64,000 nucleotides of DNA from Erpetoichthys calabaricus (taxonomy: Eukaryota > Chordata > Cladistia > Polypteriformes > Polypteridae). Both the position numbers and the translations under genes were made by a program. Within the stretch, counting starts at the first letter, position 1. Each line of letters opens with the position of its first letter. Below, piece by piece: positions 33,939 to 62,631 of this stretch. The stretch spans positions 133,827,083 to 133,891,082 of the forward strand of contig NC_041399.2 in NCBI RefSeq assembly GCF_900747795.2, read 5' to 3'. The notes beneath the pieces were generated by a model. It did not search any database, was not told the origin of the DNA, and saw only the letters and a program-made list of their open reading frames with translations.

Positions 33939-35070
33939 CAGGGTGAGCCAAAATGAAGTACCACATTTCTCAAGGTCATTGCGTGAGACAGAGGTAGCCA
34001 AGTGGGTTGGGGTGGGGGTCCTTTGATAGGCTATCCCTTGTAGTTTTCAGTCGGCAACATGCCTCGGTCTGGTGCACACCGTGCTTTCGCCGTCAAAGCG
34101 TTCTTCAAAAACAACGAATCCATCATCACTACACAACGCGCCTTCTGAACGCACTTCAGCATTCCTCCCAATGGTGACACCCCAAATTAGAAGACAATTC
34201 TTTAGTGGGTGGCTAAATTTAGACGGAATGGTACAACATTGAATAGAAAATCTCCAGCCTGTCCTCAGACTGTACAAACGCCTGGCGTTCAACATGCAAA
34301 CATGCTTAGGCATTTCCAACATGTCTTTGAGGAGAATTTTGCATGCGGACCTTAATTTCCATCCATGCAAAATGATGGCAGTGCAGGAACTCACTGAGAA
34401 AGACTGTGAGAGCTGTAGAGTTGTGCGTGAACATTCTGCAAACCGTTTGAGATGCCACTGTCATGTGTAGCGACAAGGCACATTTCCATTTGTATGGTTG
34501 TGTAAATGAGCAAAACTTTCGCTATTGGGCTGAAACCTACCCTTGTGAACTTCATCAGAGACCCCTGCACAATGAGCAGGTTACAGTATGGTGCATCATT
34601 GCAGAACTTGGCATTATAGGCCCTTACTTTTTTGAGGAGGGGGGGAGCAATGGTCACTGTTACTTCAGAACATTACATTGAAATGCTAGAGAACTTTGTG
34701 TGGCCTCAACTGGAAGAAATGGATGCCTGGTTTCAACAGGATGGAGCAACAGTTCATACGGCGCCGGGATCCATGCAAGTTTTGCCAGAGAGGTTTCCAG
34801 GGAAGCTGATCTCTTTGTTGCGGTGATGACGGGTGGCCTTCACGTTCAGCTGATCTTGCTCTGTGCGATTTCTTCTTGTGGGGCTCTCTCAAGTCGAAGG
34901 TATACACACACACCAACCTCAAAACCTTGATGCCCTCAAGGATGCTATTCGCACCGAAATTGCCACTATTCCCCTTGAAATGGCCACACACATCATGTAG
35001 GCATTCAGAAATAGTCTCAAAGAGTGTATCATTAATGATGGTCACCACCTTGAAGACATAATTTTTTAAA
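33939..35070 (+). mobile_element. Mariner-like transposon of arthropod type, decayed
   Basis: CAGGGTGAGCCAAAATGAAG at the left follows TA. A transposase starts MPRSGAHRAFAVKAFFKNN at 34059, an N-terminal helix-turn-helix type very common in arthropod mariners. The catalytic part shows EEMDAWFQQDGATVHTA (about 34710-34762), and later LALCDFFLWGSLKSKVY near 34855-34905, where the last Asp of a DD34D triad sits. The end reads CIINDGHHLEDIIF. Several stops and frameshifts interrupt it. The right inverted repeat is not visible. Confidence 0.8.
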
Positions 35071-35089
35071 ACACAGCAAAAAAAAAAAA

Positions 35090-38000
35090 AAAAAAACTAT
35101 TTTATATGTTAACTCCTTACCAATGCCTTTCTGTGGGTATCATTTTAGAAACACCAGGAATTGTAACAGGATTTAGTTTGCAACTTTGTCCTGTTTTTGC
35201 TTTCAAAGAGGTTGGGTCATCAGAATTGGTCACAATTGACAATCTTTCCAATTCTGGCACAGCCTGCCCTGCTCAAGCTCTTTGTCCTCTGGAAATAAGT
35301 TTATGATTTATGGATGATAGGATCACAGCCATGGTCAGCAGTGGACATTACATGAGGGAGTTCAGCTGTTCACATTATGGTAACATGAAACCGAAATGTC
35401 TTATAATAGAATGATAGAAATGCACTTTCTTTGGAAACTAAAAACTTAAAAAAGAAAGTAAAATCAAGACATGTGAACAATGGCTGTTTTTTAGTTACAT
35501 AAAAAAGAGTTCTAAATTTTTGTAGACAGAAGAAAACTGAATACAGCATGGTAAGTCCAGTTTATTAGTGCAGTCACAGAGACTGTGCTCAACCAGACTT
35601 GTTAGATAATTTGGTACCATTTGCAGCTCCGAGTTTGCCCTTTAACACTAGTATGGCCACTGAATGCTCTGTGTGGCTCGTCTGAATCTTGGGCAACACA
35701 ACATACCAAACTCACAAACTCATAGTTTAATATTTTTGCCAAAGATTAATTCTGCACTCAATTCCTCATCTATCATGTTTCAATTAAAAAAAAAATCTGG
35801 TAATCCCATTAAAATATGTTCTGTGTTATAACATACAACAGGAAGTCCAGGATTAAAGACTAGAAGATAGACAAATCTGCTTGGGTGACATGGAACCAGA
35901 TTGTTTTTGGACCTGTCTTTCAAATGCTGCAACTGAAGATATTTAAGCCTTAACCCAAAAGCAGACAGAACTGTAATAAGGTGGATCCTCCAGAAACAAA
36001 CTCTGCTTTCCCGGAATGGGAAAGACAATAATGGGGCTGAAACCAGCGGTTAAGTTTAATGTTATCCACAGATTGGATCACATTGTTATGTCCAATCCCT
36101 CACCATATGATTTTTTTTTTTTTTTACAGAAAAGCAAGAGCTAAAATTTGGAAAGCTGGTCAGCACTTCTAACACATATGAAGAAGTCCCTGCAGAAGAA
36201 GAGAGGAAACCTGTGACAATTGAAACTGACCAGCCCTTAGTGTGGACCATGGGAATACGAAGAAAGTAAACTGCATTGTATTTTGATTTGAATGTTACTG
36301 CTTTTACTATCCTGCAAGCATACAGAACTTAGGCTTAACACTTTATAAGCCTTTAATATTTACATACATTTAATAAGCATTTGATATTAAGCACATTTCC
36401 TAACCTCCTCAATATTTTATCAATGAGTTTTGAATGAAAAAGCAGGATTTAGAACCTTTATCAGTAAAAAGGCACTGTTGGCATCACTTAGATGCACAGA
36501 ACTTCAAAGTGCACCACCCAAGTGCCTGTTTTTATCCATCAGCCACCAACACCCAGTGAACTCCTTGCACTGCAGTTACATATGAATCAATGCTGTAATT
36601 TACTTTAAAAGCAAATCTGAACATTCTATAAATATCTTTGTTGATACCAAATATGTCCTGTAATTCTTTAGGTAAGAAATATACAAGTAGTTATGCTCAG
36701 TAATTATGGCACCAGAGAGTGGAGACATGGTACATGTTGAACAGCACATGCTAGAATGTCACTGCACTGGGTACATGTAGCAGCAAAGACCATAGAATTC
36801 AAAAGTCACGATTAGGACAATCCACGGGCTTAGCAGCAGCATTAGACATCCATGCAATCTGTAGGGAGAGTAAAATCCTCGCCTCCTCAATTCACTTTAC
36901 ATTCCATAAAGAATTCTATATAAAAGTAAAAATTACAAGTTACTAATTACATAGTAAGTATACATAAGAGACTGTTTTCCAGTCTGTTTAAACAAACCTA
37001 AGTAATCTGAAACGGATTTAACATAAATGTAACGCTTCAGTATCTGTTCATTTATATTTCATTCAGCTATGGCAAGTTGACGAAGGAAAGGAAAACAAAA
37101 AGTCCAGTTAGCAGCAACTCTGGAGACAAACATCTAGGGGACCATGGACAACTATAACAGATAAAAGACAAACAAGTCGGGCACAGCAACAGTCCTGGAG
37201 ACCTTGGCCAACTGGCCACCCGACCCCTCCCTGGGGATTTTGCAGTAGAGGTTATGCTAAGATGTCCGATGCAAAGAGTCTGTCATTAGATTAGACAATT
37301 CCAAGTATCTCAGATGACTTTTCCATGGGGGAAAAGTGACAGACACACACACTAGCCTGCAACTCTTGTGGTGGCAGCACAACTAATCTCCTACTTTGAA
37401 ATAGCACTGCACATTTTTGAAAAATGGCTTGTCCACTGGGTTATCTGCTTGTCTCAAGATGACTGGAGGTGTTGTCACACTAGGAGACTAGGAATTGTGG
37501 GTGTGACTTTTCACAGTTCCAGGTCTCCTATTATATCACGAAACCAAGATCACCTGATTTTAGCAGCTAATCAACAGTAACTTCAGCAGTTAACCTGGTA
37601 AGTCAATCACTGGCACTTCAAAAAAAGACCAATGTGCGCAGGACTCCAAATTCCAGTGGGCATCTCCTTTGTGCAGTCTTAACACTCACAATTTCCTTTG
37701 AATTTAGATGGACTGTACTTCAACATGTTGGGGTTGTTAGCCATCAGATTCTTCTACACACAAGCTCACCATACAACTGGAGGCTCATTTGGAGAAAATC
37801 CACATTTTTGTACCAACCCTTTTTATTTTTTTTTAATTTTAAAATTGGACTCCTTGCCTAACTAAGTGATCTGTTATTTCCTAGTTTGTGTTTTGGGGTC
37901 AACAAAGACCTTACAAGTGTGTCAATACATTTTCACTTTTTATTTATGTTCATCCCCATTGACGAATTAGTGGGTTTTACGTTGAAGCAGTTGCAGCCTT

Positions 38001-38699
38001 TTATTTAGTGCTGTGTGCCCAAGTGTCTGCTTTGCTTGTTTTTGGCACTATTAGGATACAATGAAGGAAGCAAACTACAAAGGAAAAATAGGAAAAAAGT
38101 TGATCATTTACTGTAAAGATAGAAAAAAAATTCTAAATGTCAATGTAAAAATCATACTAGCATGTTTTTTCTGAATTTAGAAGAGAAAAAGATTATTCAT
38201 TCTAAATTATCACAGATTGTGAATCTGGTTGGAATAAAAACCTGCAGCCATAGGGTGTCCCCAGGACCAGGTTTGGGAACCACAGGTTTAGGGCTTTGCT
38301 TATATGTTGGCTGAATGTGGCTGCTGGTTTGCATATCACTGCCATTGTTGGTTACAGTATCTGCAATAAGTCACCTAAGTCATGCATATACTTTATTTTG
38401 TTGATGTGTTGACCATATGTATCCACATAAAACCCAAAAGTTCCATACATTACTAACAGCAAGACCCTAGAGACTTTCTGAGGAGGAGAAAATATAAGTA
38501 ATGTATTGAAAAATAATGGGGGGGGGGAGAAACCAAGAGTAATGGAGGTTAATTTATGGCCCTGAATATTAACCCCACAAGCCTTCCCAGCCTCTAAGCA
38601 GCTAATTAATGCAAAATACTCATTTCAAATTTATAATACATAAATGCCTTATGTATTTAAAATATTGATTGATGTTTTGCCACCCTTAAAAGAAATCAA
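35090..38699. other. Mostly unassigned sequence around the candidate exon
   Basis: Apart from the exon-like stretch at 36130-36269, no gene or repeat was recognised. G-rich and A-rich runs near 38519 and 38739-38789 are simple sequence, and the latter lies in the SEC61G 3' UTR. Confidence 0.4.
36130..36269 (+). CDS. Candidate terminal coding exon of an unidentified gene
   Basis: A 15-base poly-T tract and ACAG acceptor end at 36129. Two bases of a split codon (phase 1) and 45 codons follow, then TAA at 36267. The tail reads [18 protein letters not shown], then an acidic-basic stretch, and ends [11 protein letters not shown]. There are no repeats in it and the composition is protein-like. It could be a cytoplasmic tail. 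I do not recognise the family. It is on the plus strand, converging on SEC61G. A chance ORF behind a poly-T run remains possible. Confidence 0.35.
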
Positions 38700-54624
<15,925 letters not shown>

Positions 54625-54640
<16 letters not shown>

Positions 54641-54700
54641 AGCGGCTCGGTCAACGCGCATGCGCTGACCGTAACGCTACTTATGTGACCTGGAAACAGA
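54625..54700 (-). promoter_or_regulatory. SEC61G promoter: NRF1-type palindrome and CRE-like site
   Basis: GCGCATGCGC at 54656-54665 is a perfect NRF1 consensus palindrome. TGACGTCG at 54629-54636 differs from a full CRE in its last base. No TATA box is evident. The combination suits a constitutive promoter with possible ATF/CREB-family input. That role is inferred from the motifs and position only. Confidence 0.6.
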
Positions 54701-54959
54701 AGGATGTAAGCAGTGGGTATTGGACATAGACATATATAGATAGACGCCGCATTCATTGTGTTGCCCAGTCGACACGATACGTCAGCGCGTACGCCATATT
54801 GCGAGTGGTAAAAGTGCCATTTAAACTAATACAGGTAAACGTGGAAACCGGGTTTTCTGATGAAAAAACAATAACGTTTAAAACAGTATCGTTTACATAC
54901 AACAGATTTTGGCGAATCGTTTAAAATGCAATTATTTACATCCATTTATACACTAATAA

Positions 54960-55700
54960 TGACAATTATTAAATAATAATAATAATTATTATTAAATAAT
55001 TCCTCCCATATAAGTAACATTTCTCTGCCTTCTTCCATCTCCGAAACATTTCTAGACTTTGTCCTATTCTTATGCAACACAGTACTGAAGTATTGGTTAA
55101 TGCCCTAGTCACCTCACGTATAGATTGCTGTAATGCTATTCTGTCTGGCATCCCACAAAAACTTATCCATCGCTTACAACTTTTTCAAAATTCTGCTGCC
55201 AGGATAATAATCTGCTGTTCTAAATCCACTGAACATATTACACGTATTCTCTCTCAACTTCACTGGCTCCCTGTTAACTACAGAATACAATACAAAATAC
55301 CGCTCTTAACGTTTAAAGCTCTCCATAACCTCACTGATCTCCAACAGACTTACACTCCTCTCGCTCACTCAGATCCTCATCTGCACCTCTACTTTCTGTA
55401 CCGCACATCAAACTCTGTTCTGTGGGAGCTCGAGCGTCTCTCATTGTGCTCCCCAACTCTGGAATTCTCTTCCCTCTTATATACGTCAGCTCCTCGATTC
55501 AATAACACGTTTTAAAACTTATAACCCTCAAAACTTATCTTTTCAAACTGGCATACCAATTGTGAATTTTGCTCTGGTACTGCCAGTTATCTTTGTTTGT
55601 CTTTCTTTTAACAGTGAAATGATACACTCAATGACAAAAATAAACAATTTTATTGTATACAAATTGGCTTAATAATTTCTGATAACATTTCACTCATTCC
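54960..55700 (+). mobile_element. L2-like LINE 3' fragment inside the P-like element
   Basis: The plus frame 55072-55515 reads [36 protein letters not shown] and [20 protein letters not shown], standard L2-clade C-terminal motifs, without a stop for 147 codons. It begins after (AAT)n and is 5' truncated. Confidence 0.8.
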
Positions 55701-55704
55701 TCTC

Positions 55705-55710
55705 TCGATA

Positions 55711-55753
<43 letters not shown>
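55705..55753. repeat. (TC)n(AC)n microsatellite
   Basis: A short TC run followed by about 16 AC units. Confidence 0.95.
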
Positions 55754-55755
<2 letters not shown>

Positions 55756-56464
55756 GTGGTTACTTAAATATCTAAAATCCATGAAACAGAACTGTCTTAC
55801 ATAGCTTTTGTCGTGCGTTGCCACTCTGTCATTTGAGAGTATTCAGTCTGGCAATATGGTGCAGCCTTAGTTTGTGGAAGACAGACACAACTAAAGACAT
55901 GAGCATAAAATGATGGTCATTAATTTCAAACTGTGTTTCCTCGATGTGCTCCTCGAGAAAAAACGCATCATCTGAACCAATCTCAGCCCGAACAAACTGA
56001 TTGATCAAAGATACACTGACAGCTTGCCCTAATGTTGACTGTCAGATAACACGCTCTGCTACTTTGACCACCTTGACTGGACCCTCAGACGGAATCATCA
56101 AACCTCCTTTGTTTTTTAATGTGAGCAAGTGGTAGCTTTGATCATGTGATGCCAGTACAGCATCTGTTACCAAACTAGCATGGCACACATCACAGGACAG
56201 CTTTCTCAAAATCCTGTCTAAGGGCTACCTCCCACTGCTTCCTGAGGTGGATTTCTTTGGGAAACTTTCAAAGTTTGAGAAATGTTAACAGCTAACAACA
56301 ATCTACATAGTGACTAAATATGTTTAGCCAAAACGTTGTTTGGAGGCTCACTTGAGCACATAAATGCATAGCTTTGCTATCTTAGCCTGGCGTAGCTAAA
56401 GTTAAGATTATAAAACGGAACTTTCTAATGGTCAAATATAAACAAAATAATTGTTCAGCTTTAC

Positions 56465-56543
56465 CTATGAAATGTAATCCGTGTGATCTGGTTTGGAGCG
56501 TACAGCGGTTTGTACATTCCCAAGCAGCACATGCGTGAGGCAT
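56465..56543 (-). pseudogene. THAP-domain first exon of the P-like element
   Basis: From the ATG at 56543 it reads MPHACAAWECTNRCTL and then HGLHFI, ending ATAG/GTAAAG, a good donor. The CxxxxC pair and the FH-like position fit the start of a THAP zinc-binding domain. The rest of the domain is not found nearby. Confidence 0.6.
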
Positions 56544-56649
56544 CTTTATCCATTACTTCACTCCACGGCAGTGCCACTCGTAATATGGCGGCGACGTTGA
56601 CGTACGATGCTGCTGGTCATGAGGCGTCTAGTAATCCTATGTCTATGGT

Positions 56650-57740
56650 ATTGGAAATGAGACTGCATACAAGTTATCAACATCATAAAATACTTACACA
56701 GGTACCGAAGAGGGTACAAAGAAAATTCAGAGAAAACTGAAAAATATAAATTCAACACAACATTTGTTCCTAAAACCTAGAAAAGTAAAATCAAACTCCC
56801 TAAAATGGAGCTTTATTTTAGAGATGGAAATTCTAGATCTAAATATGCTAATAAATTACGTAATGATCAATTCTTAATAATTTGTAATGACACAAAGAAA
56901 ATAAACTGTTTGATGAAGATAAGTACCTTCGGAAAATGTAAGATGAATATTTCCATACCTGAAAGAAAAACAACGTATGACGTTGATAAAGGCCTTTACA
57001 GGAAATAATTACAAATTGAATTTAAGAAAGTGGTTAATGCAAAAGGACTCAGATATAGTAAAAAATGATTGAAAGAATATAGTACTTCAGCAAAAGGACT
57101 CAGATATAGTAAAAAATGATTGAAAGAATATAGTACTTCAGCTGTCAAGTTTTTAAGGAAAAAGATTCACCGGAGAAGGTTTATTTTTTATACGTTAAAA
57201 CATTAAGTCGTTCATTTCTGATACATTTATTCACCAAATATTTAGTCATATGGCTGCACTTCGTATGACTGAAAATCGCTCTTATGGTTTATAACATAGT
57301 GCCAGGGTTTAAATGTTGGCAAAAGTGGAGATGTGTGTTCTGGATCTCGTGAAACTGAACGTAAAAAGACAAAATAAGTCCAGTTTGTGAGAGTGGAAGT
57401 TACTGTTATATGAAGGCTGGAGGTTCATTCAAAGTAAGGAAGAAAGAAAGGAAGATTTAACTGGTATTAAGAATCCGAGAAACATGAATTGTAGAGAAAA
57501 ATGTAAACAAATAAAACAATAATAAAGCAATGGGAAATAGTTACAAATATCATACAAAATAGGTTATTTTCATCGTTTTTATTGTAAGTGGTAATGTGTA
57601 CTGGTCAAGATAAAACCACAGCTGAAAAAATGAAAATGATTTTCAAGGCAGTTACAATAAATGGTCATTAGACATGCTGTATGTATATGTTTTTTGTAGT
57701 GTTACATTTCCAATATTACTGTGCAATGCTACAAGTCTGA
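56650..57740. other. Unassigned sequence with a 51-bp tandem duplication
   Basis: No gene was recognised. The unit 57039-57089 is repeated exactly at 57090-57140. Both begin GCAAAAGGACTCAGATATAG. Confidence 0.8.
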
Positions 57741-57744
57741 TTCC

Positions 57745-57835
57745 AAATGGAGCTTAATTTCCATCCATTTCTTAGTCCTGCTTCAACCAGGTGGCAGGGA
57801 CGCTGGAGCCAATCCCAACAAGCGCAGGGTAGTAG
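57745..57835 (-). mobile_element. SINE fragment
   Basis: TTCCATCCATTTCTTAGTCC, then GGAGCCAATCCCAACAAGCG, is the 3' end of the GGCGGCACGG family in reverse. Confidence 0.65.
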
Positions 57836-58289
57836 CAAATTGTAGCAAATACCCAAGAGGTAGTAATCCGTTTCCAGTTTTCTTAAAAAGAGGAAATTAG
57901 TCTAATTTTATAAGGCAAAATGGATTTTATGAAGCAATGCTTTAAGTAAGTAAAATGAAAAATTAATATTTAAACATTAAAAGCGTATGCTGGATAAACA
58001 CAGCTATAGTTAGCTAAAGACGCATATCTTCAAAATGAACATACTGTATATAACAAGCTATAAAAATCATGAAGGAATTGTGTGTGCACTTTATAACCTT
58101 ACTGATAACTGAAATCACAGATTTTCCTGATCAAATGTTTAGATACCCTCAAATATTTCGCCAGGTATTATAAACCTGAATTGACATAAAAGTTGAGATG
58201 ACTATGAAGATGTGCCTTTTATGACTATAATTATGTCAAGTGTATAAACAGTTGAATTTCTTAGCTGTTGAGAAAACTTTTGTGTATTT

Positions 58290-58780
58290 CATCCAGGGCT
58301 GCGCTGACTTTGCTGGTTACTGAAGCGTGGGGAAAGCAAAAGAACTGTCAAAGTAGTTCAACTTTTTAAATCAGGAAGGGGATATAAAAAGATAACCTAA
58401 GATTTGAAAATGCCAATCAGAAGTGTTCAAAGCCCGATCAAGACATGGAAAATTGGGGCTTCTGTTAATACCAAGTGACAGTCACATAGAACAGTAAAGA
58501 TTTCAGACACAACTGCCAGGAAATTTGTTCAGGATGCAAATAAAAACTTATAAGCAAATTTACCTGAGATCCAGGCTTCTCTGAAACAAAGTGGTGTGGC
58601 TTCTTCAGCATGCACGGTATGGAGGTAATTGAGCAAAAATGGGTTGCCAGAAAAAAATAGCAAAACACTGCTACTCCAATGCCACAAAACAACCCACTTA
58701 CTATATGGACCTTTGAGACTTTCTGCCAAGAAGTATAGGCAGCTTTACCACCCAAGAAAATAAACGGTCTCACTCACAAC
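58290..58780 (+). mobile_element. Heavily decayed Tc1-like fragment
   Basis: Plus frames read VVQLFKSGRGYKKIT-like text at 58350-58410, then SDTTARKFVQDANKNL, EIQASLKQSGVASS and LSKNGLPEK. This is the order of the DNA-binding half of a Tc1 transposase. No terminal repeats or catalytic motifs were found. Confidence 0.55.
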
Positions 58781-58799
58781 TACTGTATTACAAAAGACA

Positions 58800-59675
58800 G
58801 TAGGCTGTCATTGATGGTAAAGGTAGCAATACTCCATATTAAGAACTAAGAATATGCATGTTATTATTTCCTATATAGCTGTGGGTTGTTAAATGATTCC
58901 TAATAGATTAATTTAAATCCCATTAAAAAGAAATGTTTTGTCTAATCACTTGTTTTTTCTTAAAAATGGTACACATGTATAAATTCTGCCAGAGGTATAT
59001 AAACATGAGTATGACTGTATTCCTAATTATCAAAGGGAAAAGAAGAAATGTGCCTTGGTGTGATGATGACTGCAGCATAGCCATCAGAGATAAAAACAGT
59101 GCTTTCAGGAAGGTTTAGCAAACACCATTATTGCCAAGTATAATACAAAGAAGTCTAGTGATAGAGAAATATTTAAAAATGGTAAACATAATAACTGAAA
59201 AAGTACTGTAGACACATAACAGAAAAGCAGCAGGTCATATTTGTGAAAGAAAAACAGAGCAGTTAATGGATATTATAAAGGATCTTTTTTTTTTAAATTC
59301 TAGATTAGAATCGCTGTAATGCATTACATGGCGTGAATCTGCCATGAAGAGCTGGCCAGAAAACTCATATGGCTACTATGATAAGGTATTAAAAATGTAT
59401 AGCTAAATTGATAAGATAAATCATACCCTTTGGTAATTAGATTAAATTTTGTGGGGTTCATAATGGAAGCAGGTAACCGAGTTAAATAGTAATCGTCTGA
59501 GAAATGTAAAGTATCTTGGGATTTGTATTGAAATCCTTTAACAGTACAGAGGAAAGTTTTAAATCATATGTTAAAAATGAAGAATCTTCAATGGAGTGCA
59601 TTGAGGCTTAAAACTAATGGCAAAAAGTAGGGGTTTATTGGTAGATGCCATGTTTTTACCTTTAGTGTAACATTG
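58800..59675. other. No gene or recognised repeat
   Basis: AT-rich sequence with short chance frames. Confidence 0.45.
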
Positions 59676-59679
59676 TTAA

Positions 59680-60205
59680 AGGAATGCTCCACATAAAAAT
59701 TTTTTTTTTCATTTAAATGTTATTTATGATTTTTAATTTTACATTTTCAGGGAGAATTTAGATACCCATTCTCTCAGAACATGTGTTATCTATGGAGACC
59801 AACCCTAGACCACAGCAAAATTATAAAAACATCCATTAAAAAAATCTCATTACTCGTGTCACATAATCCACATTGTCAAGACATCTAGTCATATGCTCAC
59901 AACAGGAAACGTATATGCCTTTTTTGCTAAAATACTGCTAAACAAATGCTTCTTGAAAACCAGAGCAGTGCATGCAGATGAAACACATTCACACGGAAAC
60001 AAGAGTTTAAATTGAAGAGCCGCCTCTCCTGCTCATTCACTGGTCAAGAGTCCTATCTTTAATTCAACAGCTCATTCCCCTTGTAACAACTTCGTGTTTC
60101 CTCTGCATGTGTCGGACCCCACAGATCCACATTCTGTCAGAAAATTTGTTTTTCACAATGGGTAAATAACATATTAAAACATATCGTTTTAGGTGGAGTA
60201 TTGAT
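59680..60205. mobile_element. TTAA-flanked MITE
   Basis: AGGAATGCTCCAC at the left and GTGGAGTATTGAT at the right are inverted, each bounded by TTAA (59676-59679 and 60206-60209). About 0.53 kb, non-coding. It could belong to Kolobok or piggyBac. Confidence 0.55.
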
Positions 60206-60747
60206 TTAAGAAGTTGGCATTTGCCCCAGTTCCCCTTCTAGACATTTTGAGTGCCCAGTATTCTTTAACAATGGTGGATTACACTGTGAGGTATTAAAGA
60301 CACACATTACTCAAAGAATTCATGAAATGTGGATTTGGGTACTCAACTAAATCAAATAATGCTACAGTTTCTAGAATGAACTGTTTTGTTTAAATTTGTT
60401 CATTGTGTCAAGTTCAGGGTTAGTTAGTGTCATTTTGGACGTAGGGCATTTCCACTGGACCTTTTTCTGTTTTGTAAACATTGTAGTATAAATATTTTTC
60501 CAATAAATATGACAGGTTTATGTTTAAATTTCAAGACAATAGGTATACTGTATAAATAAATTTTAATGTAACAAGGCTGTTGAGAATTCAGTAATGAAAG
60601 GACAAATATGTAGTGGAAGTCAAGTAGTCCTTTCCAGGAAAAGCAGGTTTTCAGGTAGTTAAAAGTATCAGAAAGGGGGCATCAAAAAATTAAAAAAGAT
60701 GCCGTTCAGGAATTAATCTAATTTAATATACAGTATATGCATTTGCA

Positions 60748-60985
60748 AGATGATCCACTATTCCATCCATTCTTTTCCGAACCTGTTTATTCAAGTTCGA
60801 GGACACAGGGAGACAGTACCTATCATTGCTGCCTTCTGTATAAGTTAGCATTATCTGCAGATATTTGGAATGGTGGAGGAAAAACCCCAAAAATATGGAG
60901 ATATGTATAAATTTAACATTTACAAGATTTAAACCCAGGATATTCCCACTGACGTAGCATTGCTGACTAAAGTTCCAACATGCAA
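60748..60985 (-). mobile_element. Old SINE copy
   Basis: The order CCATCCATTCTTTTCCGAACC, AGGACACAGGG, TTTGGAATGGTGGAGGAAAA and AGATTTAAACCCAGGAT follows the GGCGGCACGG family in reverse, with heavy divergence. Confidence 0.55.
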
Positions 60986-60989
60986 CTCC

Positions 60990-62628
60990 ATAATCCATTA
61001 AGAAAAATAAAAAATACAATTGTAAACAAAATTTTTATGTTATCAATGCAATCTTGCTTAATCAGACTTCGGGATAAAGTAAATGAATAAACTGTTAATA
61101 CTTGATGATGAAGAAACAGATGAGAAGATAGCAATTATATTATATTTGATTTAGAATGTGTGAATATAAACAGTTATCCGCAGTGAGAGTCCAATAAAAG
61201 TGTATAACCATATTCTGTCAAATTGGCCAGATTATGAGCTGCTACAAAATACACTTGTATGTGGTAACTGATTCTAAATTAGTGCTGTAAATGTATGTGA
61301 GTGTTCTTTGTGATGGACTGGTGATTTGATCAGAGTGGGTCCCTGTTTTTGTGCTCCCCTCTGTCAAAATAAGGTGTAGCCTTTGCATGACCTAGAATTG
61401 GGTTCATCAGGCTAAAGCATATTATAATTTGTAATTTATGGCCATTGGTAAAGATGATGATCATTGTACAACTTTTCTTACTGATTATCATAAAATGTTT
61501 TATTTATTTCATTTTTAGAATTAATGTGGAGGTCTCGGAAAGTTCCTAAGACATGGGTGCTGGCCATTGTCTTGCTAATAGATGAACCTGAGAAAGATCC
61601 TTTATTGTGTGCTGATAGTTATAGTGAGATGTATTTCTGTAAACTTGAATGAAACTAAATGAAAGTAATAATTGTTTTCTGTCACTATGTTCCATGTCAA
61701 ACAATTGCATCTAAAGACTAAAATCACTGCTTGGTTAAAAAACAATGGAAGCTAAGAGAACACATAGGACTCTGCACTTTCAAGTGTACCGAGAAAACCT
61801 CTGCAGCAAAGGACCTGAAAAAATTAAGATTGAAGAAATTTACCAACTCTTATAATATAACAGGGATCAGACAAATACAACTATAACACAATTGAACACC
61901 ACAACAATACTGCTACTGCTTTATTTTTATGAGATCGTGAGCCTTATGCTGTATATAACTTGAGACATATAAAAAAAAATATACAAAATGTCTGGTTATT
62001 GTGCTATTGCAAAGAAAAGCAGCAATGCATTTGTGTCAGGTATCAATTTTAAAATTAGATGGGAAAGACTACTTTACAAAACTAAAAGTGTCTCCTGGAT
62101 TATACAGTAAATACAGTAGTGATAGTTTAACTGATGGGAGCTGGATTTACTGACATAAATGATTGCTGGAGAGGCTGCTCAGACAGAAAGTCTACACAGA
62201 CTGAAGTGTCTTAACAATTTCTAAATACCGTATTAATCCATTTTCCCAGAAAATATCAGAAATATATGCACTTAATAGTGGAATCATACATGAGATTTCC
62301 AAAAACAAGGAATTACCTGGATTAAATTTCTCATACAATTTTGGGCCCTCTGTGAATGATAGATTTCCTGTAATCATTGCTGCTAGCACCATTATACTGT
62401 AAAGTTGAAGTAGAGCACACTTACCACATGGTGTGGGGTTTAATGTGCTGGACTTTCAACTACTATGTTGTAAATTCAATTCCTACCTCTGCCACATTGT
62501 CAATTTATCCTACTGTACTCCAAGTGCTTACTTGTATACTAACCTATGAAACTGCCATGGATAAATTTGTCAGCCAAAAATACAGTATTATAAATCTTTT
62601 TTTTTTTTTTTTAAATCTTTACATAAAA
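60990..62628. other. No gene or recognised repeat
   Basis: Short chance frames only. No EGFR exon was recognised. Confidence 0.4.
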
Positions 62629-62631
62629 ATA

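Larger units (their letters stand above)
54722..56648 (-). mobile_element. Relic P-element/THAP-like transposon next to the SEC61G promoter
   Basis: The left end, from GGACATAGACATATATAG to GCCATATTGCGAGTGG (54722-54808), matches the right end (56560-56648) in inverse. The minus strand has a THAP-type first exon at 56465-56543 and later coding scraps. These include HDQSYHLLTLKNKGGLMIPS (near 56110-56190) and ESYHFML-like text toward 55880, as in P-type transposases. The middle is deleted and an L2-like LINE occupies 54960-55700. Confidence 0.65.

Noticed and set aside
56483-56740. Plus-strand frame containing an ATGGCGGCG start like a YY1/Kozak site
   Set aside because: It lies across the inverted end of the P-like transposon. 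The ATGGCGGCG is part of the repeat and occurs in related form at the other end.
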